Below, piece by piece: positions 61,601-64,000 of a stretch of 64,000 nucleotides of DNA. The translations under genes were made by a program, and so were the position numbers. The stretch's first letter is position 1, and every line of letters starts with the position of its first letter. The notes under the pieces were generated by a model. That model was not told where the DNA came from. It did not search any database and saw nothing but the letters and a program-made list of their open reading frames with translations. Origin of the DNA: Apteryx mantelli (Eukaryota > Chordata > Aves > Apterygiformes > Apterygidae); contig NC_089981.1 of the NCBI RefSeq assembly GCF_036417845.1, forward strand, positions 39,500,668 to 39,564,667. Direction: 5' to 3'.

Positions 61601-62402
61601 ATTTCCTTTCTTTTCATCCGTCTTCTTTCTTTTACCTTGCTCAGCATGAAGTCTTTCCTCATCTTTTCCTCGAGGATTTATAGCTAGGACTTGCCTGCTC
61701 GTTTTCCCTTCCTGTGGTGCATGACAGCTGAAGTGATTATGTGATCTTTCCTGTATCTCTATTCCATCTTCTGTGCATTCATGTTCTTTTCATGAATGAT
61801 GGAAGCTCTGAGTTTCTAGAAGCTTTACAGAAATGAGAGAGTGTTGTTAGTGCTTATAAAGATCGGAACTCTGTCATGTTTGTCCTGGTCAGAACCTAGT
61901 GCAAGAATTAAATTGTATATTTAGTTTTACAACTGTCAATAATAATATTTTTCCAGTTGCTCTAACTCCCAGATGCCCTCTACAAATTGCCTGTAAGGAC
62001 CATAGCTTAAAGTCTTGAAAAGCAATGAAAAAAGAAAGCTAAAAATCAAAATCTCCTATGGGATTCAAATTGGGTTAAAGAATCTCAAGATGCTAGGAAG
62101 TGTAGGTTGTACTCTTGTTAGTGCTTTCTCTAGCACCAGTTTAAGTGACCCAAGAAATTGGAAGTATTTTTTCCCAGCCACTTTCTTTGGGAAGCCTTGA
62201 AGCAAACATTTCTGTGTAGACCCTCCCCCCTTTTACAGGAAAAACTTCCCAGCTGGATGGGCATTCAGTGTATTTTAGCAGATTTTTTTTTTTCCTCCTA
62301 TTTCCCAGTGAGAAGAAGAGAAAGCTAGAAACAGTAAGAGGACCCAAGCAACAGAAGAAGTTTAAGAAGACTAAAGATACAAAGCAGAAGTGGAAGAAAT
62401 GA
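37427..62402 (+). CDS. NAT10: NAT10 RNA cytidine acetyltransferase, 28 coding exons, complete
   Basis: NAT10 uses acetyl-CoA and ATP to make N4-acetylcytidine in 18S rRNA and, with THUMPD1, tRNA Ser/Leu; it is mainly nucleolar. Exons: 37427-37534, 39086-39177, 39836-40007, 40316-40438, 41209-41270, 42152-42266, 43578-43685, 44428-44561, 44928-45021, 45544-45642, 46200-46336, 46879-47003, 47419-47569, 48385-48481, 49277-49393, 50351-50452, 50554-50628, 51824-51940, 52132-52265, 54226-54274, 54556-54649, 54746-54856, 55946-56118, 56675-56794, 57786-57884, 58316-58389, 61001-61084, 62309-62402 (stop TGA). The frame is open for 1019 residues (human 1025), and K290 and G641 fall at the human numbers. 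The start is the ATG in GCCGCCATGC; an in-frame upstream start at 37364 is only TTG. The intron after 47569 is U12-type. Confidence 0.98.
38530..39000 (+). mobile_element. Decayed CR1/L3-like LINE ORF2 relic in NAT10 intron 1
   Basis: Conceptual translation of this intronic block shows order-preserved traces of a LINE reverse transcriptase C-terminal region: FSIFINMLDAKT, EFAGYIKLRQVA (compare the family's FADDTKLGG) and AVEKAVVILGCINRN (compare AAAVKKANAILGCINR). The DNA around GGGCTGTATAAACAGGAACA and GTGTCAAG also resembles old CR1/L3 elements. There are internal stops and the catalytic FADD has become FAGY, so it is dead. It lies in sense orientation between the first two NAT10 coding exons. 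Exact ends are uncertain. Confidence 0.6.
40482..40502 (+). repeat. Poly(T) run of 21
   Basis: A pure T run in the NAT10 intron after exon 4, 43 bases from the weak donor of that exon. It has no recognisable retroposon body. Confidence 0.9.
44428..47569 (+). CDS. NAT10: NAT10 helicase-like ATPase domain (exons 8-13)
   Basis: Exons 8-13 encode about residues 261-507. Walker A is TAARGRGKSAALG with the Lys at 290, the residue whose mutation is known to abolish ATPase function in the human enzyme. Walker B is LVVIDEAAAIP with Asp388-Glu389. SPSPDNLHTLFEF and FMASTINGYEGTGRSLSLKL are further RecD/TmcA-family helicase motifs, and all appear intact. Exon 12 ends with a divergent AENKSTATAKLTS stretch, a flexible loop that differs from human AENKTTTTARLAS. 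Exon 13 ends in phase 2 at a U12-type donor. Confidence 0.96.
45122..45241. repeat. AT-rich palindromic island between direct repeats
   Basis: Nearly pure A/T sequence, full of TATA repeats, is bracketed by TAGCTACAAGCT (45122-45133) and TAGCTACAGGCT (45230-45241), direct repeats with one mismatch. The inner flanks ATGATATA and TATATCAT are inverted, so the core could form a hairpin. It lies in NAT10 intron 9. It may be an expanded microsatellite or the remnant of a small inverted-repeat insertion. Confidence 0.7.
46035..46056 (+). repeat. Poly(T) run of 22
   Basis: A pure T run in NAT10 intron 10, about 140 bases before the exon carrying Walker B. It is too far from the acceptor to be its core pyrimidine tract. 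Confidence 0.9.
47570..48384 (+). other. NAT10: U12-type (minor spliceosome) intron of NAT10
   Basis: The donor is CT|GTATCCTT, an exact match to the U12 GT-AG consensus and unlike the GTRAGT of neighbouring introns. Near the 3' end is TTTCCTTAAC (48363-48372), a perfect minor-spliceosome branch site whose branch A is about 13 bases from the acceptor AG (48383-48384), within the usual 10-20 range. There is no long pyrimidine tract at the acceptor. Frame and phase 2 are confirmed by the protein (CDL-YYVNRDTLFCYHK). Confidence 0.95.
48385..54274 (+). CDS. NAT10: NAT10 GNAT acetyltransferase domain (exons 14-20)
   Basis: Seven exons encode about residues 507-737. LMALYVASHYKNSPSDLQML leads into the domain. 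The acetyl-CoA pyrophosphate-binding motif is RIAVHPDYQG | MGYGSRAL, split by the intron after Gly637; Gly641, whose mutation to Glu is the known inactive human form, is present. GVSYGLTPRLLKFWKRAGFV is the conserved end of the fold. Exon 18 has two in-frame donors 12 bases apart. Everything needed for catalysis appears intact. Confidence 0.96.
51929..51942 (+). promoter_or_regulatory. NAT10: Tandem in-frame donors of NAT10 exon 18
   Basis: Two GT donors compete: ACT|GTAAGC at 51929 and GAG|GTATAG at 51941. The downstream site matches the human protein, which keeps the VSSE residues. The upstream one is closer to the donor consensus and would remove exactly four residues, V-S-S-E, without a frameshift. 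Confidence 0.6.
54556..62402 (+). CDS. NAT10: NAT10 RNA-binding C-terminal region and basic tail (exons 21-28)
   Basis: Eight exons encode about residues 738-1019. FRRRFLSLLSYQFSTFSPSL, then LKRLEMYSRNMVDYHLIMDM, then LGIGLQHKSLDQLEKEVELP are typical of the tRNA-binding domain of this family. DEAAKEFQEKHKQEVGKLKE is a charged helix, and IIRGDDEEWNEVL is invariant. The last exon encodes a very basic tail starting SEKKRKLE and ending KQKWKK, probably a nuclear/nucleolar targeting segment. The tail and the EDTEQEPW loop are shorter than or different from human and account for the slightly shorter protein. Confidence 0.95.
59891..60328 (-). other. Unrecognised 145-codon antisense open frame
   Basis: The frame starts at a true ATG on the minus strand and encodes a basic, Leu/Val/Asn-rich sequence without low-complexity bias, for example KAVLQKNRVVALLLKFLEIQ and FVNRRLNNAGQNLFKLN. 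I do not recognise the family, and no signal peptide or catalytic motif is evident. A T12 tract followed by GAATGCAG lies just after the ATG on the minus strand and looks like a splice acceptor, so the frame could be an exon of an antisense transcript or a relic of a retroposed gene. Chance remains the simplest explanation. Confidence 0.2.
60453..60465 (+). repeat. Poly(C) run of 13
   Basis: A C homopolymer in the last long NAT10 intron, followed by ACCCA. It is low complexity with no associated element. Confidence 0.88.
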
Positions 62403-63070
62403 CTTTGAAGCCAATCAGTGAACTTGAATTAATGACTGACGGGTTTGTACTTAAGAAGTACTATTCTCCTTTCAAAGCAAAAGACTTCCTTTGGAGTGGA
62501 GGGAGAGGGGAGAAAAAAAGCCTTAGAGACATTTTAAAAAGCAGTTTATATTACGGGAAGTGCAGTGACACTGCCAGGAGACAGTCTATAGAGATTTTTA
62601 TGAAGTGTGACTGCAGAGCTTGCAACACACTGGGATATTATGAGGGTGCTTTAGCAGCTACAAAGTTTCCATTCAGTCAAGGCAGATCAATCTGTAAACT
62701 TTCCTGCATCTTGCTGGTTGGTGTCTTTATTAAAAAGAATTTGGACAACAAAGGATAGAAATGTATTAGGCTTTGGTATGCGACTCTTACATTGTAGCAT
62801 TTTTGACATCTTGATATATTTGGTTACTGGTTCAGTAGTATTGCCATTCCTTTGTAGCTTGAGGGAGTTCTCATGTGAATAGTAACTGAGATTTTATTTG
62901 GGGCTCACTATTCAGTGAGGCCACGTTGTTGATGCAGACTCGTGATGTGGTCATCGCTCACAGGAGCTCAGGATATACAATGAACACTTCTATTTTGGAA
63001 GGCAGTCTACAGTTCCCACTTACTGTGCTCCATAAGAAGCTGTAATAAAGGCTCTTCTTTTGCATTCACA
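62403..63070 (+). other. NAT10: NAT10 3' UTR
   Basis: Non-coding sequence from the NAT10 stop to just beyond the AATAAA at 63044, about 0.65 kb long. No other AATAAA precedes it within the UTR, which supports a single main 3' end. Confidence 0.75.
63044..63049 (+). terminator. NAT10: Poly(A) signal AATAAA of NAT10
   Basis: Canonical hexamer in GCTGTAATAAAGGCTC, followed within 30 bases by T/G-rich sequence (TTCTTTTGCATTC, then TTGCTTGTAAG) suited to cleavage-factor binding. Confidence 0.8.
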
Positions 63071-64000
63071 CTTGCTTGTAAGCTCTCAGCATTCCAGTGG
63101 CTCAGTAATTTACATTTCGTAGTTCTCAAGCAGGCTAGGATGATTAACAGGTGCTGGGGAAGCTGCTTCTGCCAGCCTGTCTCCCCTGTTATCTACTTAC
63201 CTAGAGCTGCTGCTTGGCTTTGTTGGAAAGTTTTGTGTTGATGTTACCAAGAAATCAGTACTATCATACCAACACCTGGTCTTAGTGATCTTTTCTTTAT
63301 GCTCAGGGCAGGTCAAACAGGCAAGCTGCTGAGCTCTGCTAGTCTGTAGTTCCCATGCGGCAATAAGTAGGTACTAGTTTAGAGCTGAGACTTTCTGTGA
63401 CTGCAGTACTCTAGTTCTGGTGCCTGTCACACTCTAGTGGCTTAAAAACCAGGACAAATCTCTGACACAGAACTGTCCCTGTCCCAAACATGAGCACCCT
63501 GCTGCATTACCTTGATGTTCCAGCTTTGTGGTCTAAAGGTTTGGAAACAAGACTTACCCATGGCTGTATGTACTGCTGCATCTGATTTGCTTAGATCTCA
63601 GAGCTCCTCTTACCAGCAAATCCCAAAGAAATAGTTTCTTCCCAGTTAAAGGCAGTATTTCTTCTCTGGGAAACTATTCTATGAAGCCTCTTGACTAAGG
63701 ATAGGCCTTGTACAACACAGCTTGTACATACCTTTGGGTAACAGACCAGTGTGTAAGTTGGCAGCAATAGCACTTCCCCCACACTGGAGGCAGTTGAGCC
63801 CTGAGATGGGGAGATCTGCAGCTGCAGCCTTTAAAGGCTTAATGAGGGGTCCAGTTATCCCCCAGCTGTGCCAAAAGAGCAGCACTGAAGACCTGTGGGG
63901 TGAGGTGGTGGTATGCTGCCCTGAAGGGTTTCTAAAGAAGCTGTGCAAGGAGCAAGCAGGGAAGGTAAGAAGAAGCTCTTCACAGCTGCCTGGGAAGTCC
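63071..64000. other. Downstream flank of NAT10, no gene seen
   Basis: Slightly more GC-rich sequence than the introns, with short open frames on the minus strand (around 63591-63948) that match nothing I know. In human the next gene, ABTB2, is convergent and further away, so this could be intergenic sequence or the far end of a long UTR. Confidence 0.55.

Noticed and set aside
62390..62758. 122-codon frame at the end of NAT10
   Set aside because: It starts at a non-ATG codon overlapping the last codons of NAT10 in another frame and runs into the 3' UTR; no family resemblance.

Overview
The window is nuclear DNA of a sauropsid, most probably a bird. It is AT-leaning, intron-rich sequence with one CpG island, CR1-type LINE remnants (one ending in the typical avian CR1 3' tail), and two vertebrate genes whose proteins are near-collinear with their human counterparts but carry many substitutions. 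There is no bacterial-style gene organisation, and almost all long open frames are either exons or chance frames.

Layout. Positions 1-5408 are a CAPRIN1 intron. CAPRIN1 follows on the + strand: 17 coding exons from 5409 to 29157 give 637 residues, exactly the length of human residues 73-709; the first exon(s), with the start codon, lie upstream of the window. A 3' UTR with a strong poly(A) signal at 30326 follows. About 6 kb of AT-rich intergenic DNA leads to a CpG-island promoter (about 36485-37620). NAT10 starts at 37427 on the same strand and is complete: 28 coding exons to 62402, 1019 residues, with a poly(A) signal at 63044. The last kilobase shows no gene. The head-to-tail CAPRIN1-NAT10 order matches human 11p13.

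Function. Caprin-1 is a cytoplasmic RNA-binding scaffold that joins G3BP and FMRP in stress granules and neuronal RNA granules. NAT10 is the nucleolar ATP-dependent RNA cytidine acetyltransferase that makes ac4C in 18S rRNA and in tRNA Ser/Leu. Both act on RNA, but nothing here suggests more than conserved neighbourhood.

Most worth a second look: a 332-bp element in a CAPRIN1 intron that closely resembles the ends of the mammalian DNA transposon Tigger1, unexpected in a bird; a textbook U12-type intron in NAT10; a GC-AG intron in CAPRIN1 with a competing GT donor that would delete the RGG tail; tandem in-frame donors next to the NAT10 acetyl-CoA motif; and an unrecognised 145-codon antisense frame inside the last long NAT10 intron. 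No wholly new biological system was evident.
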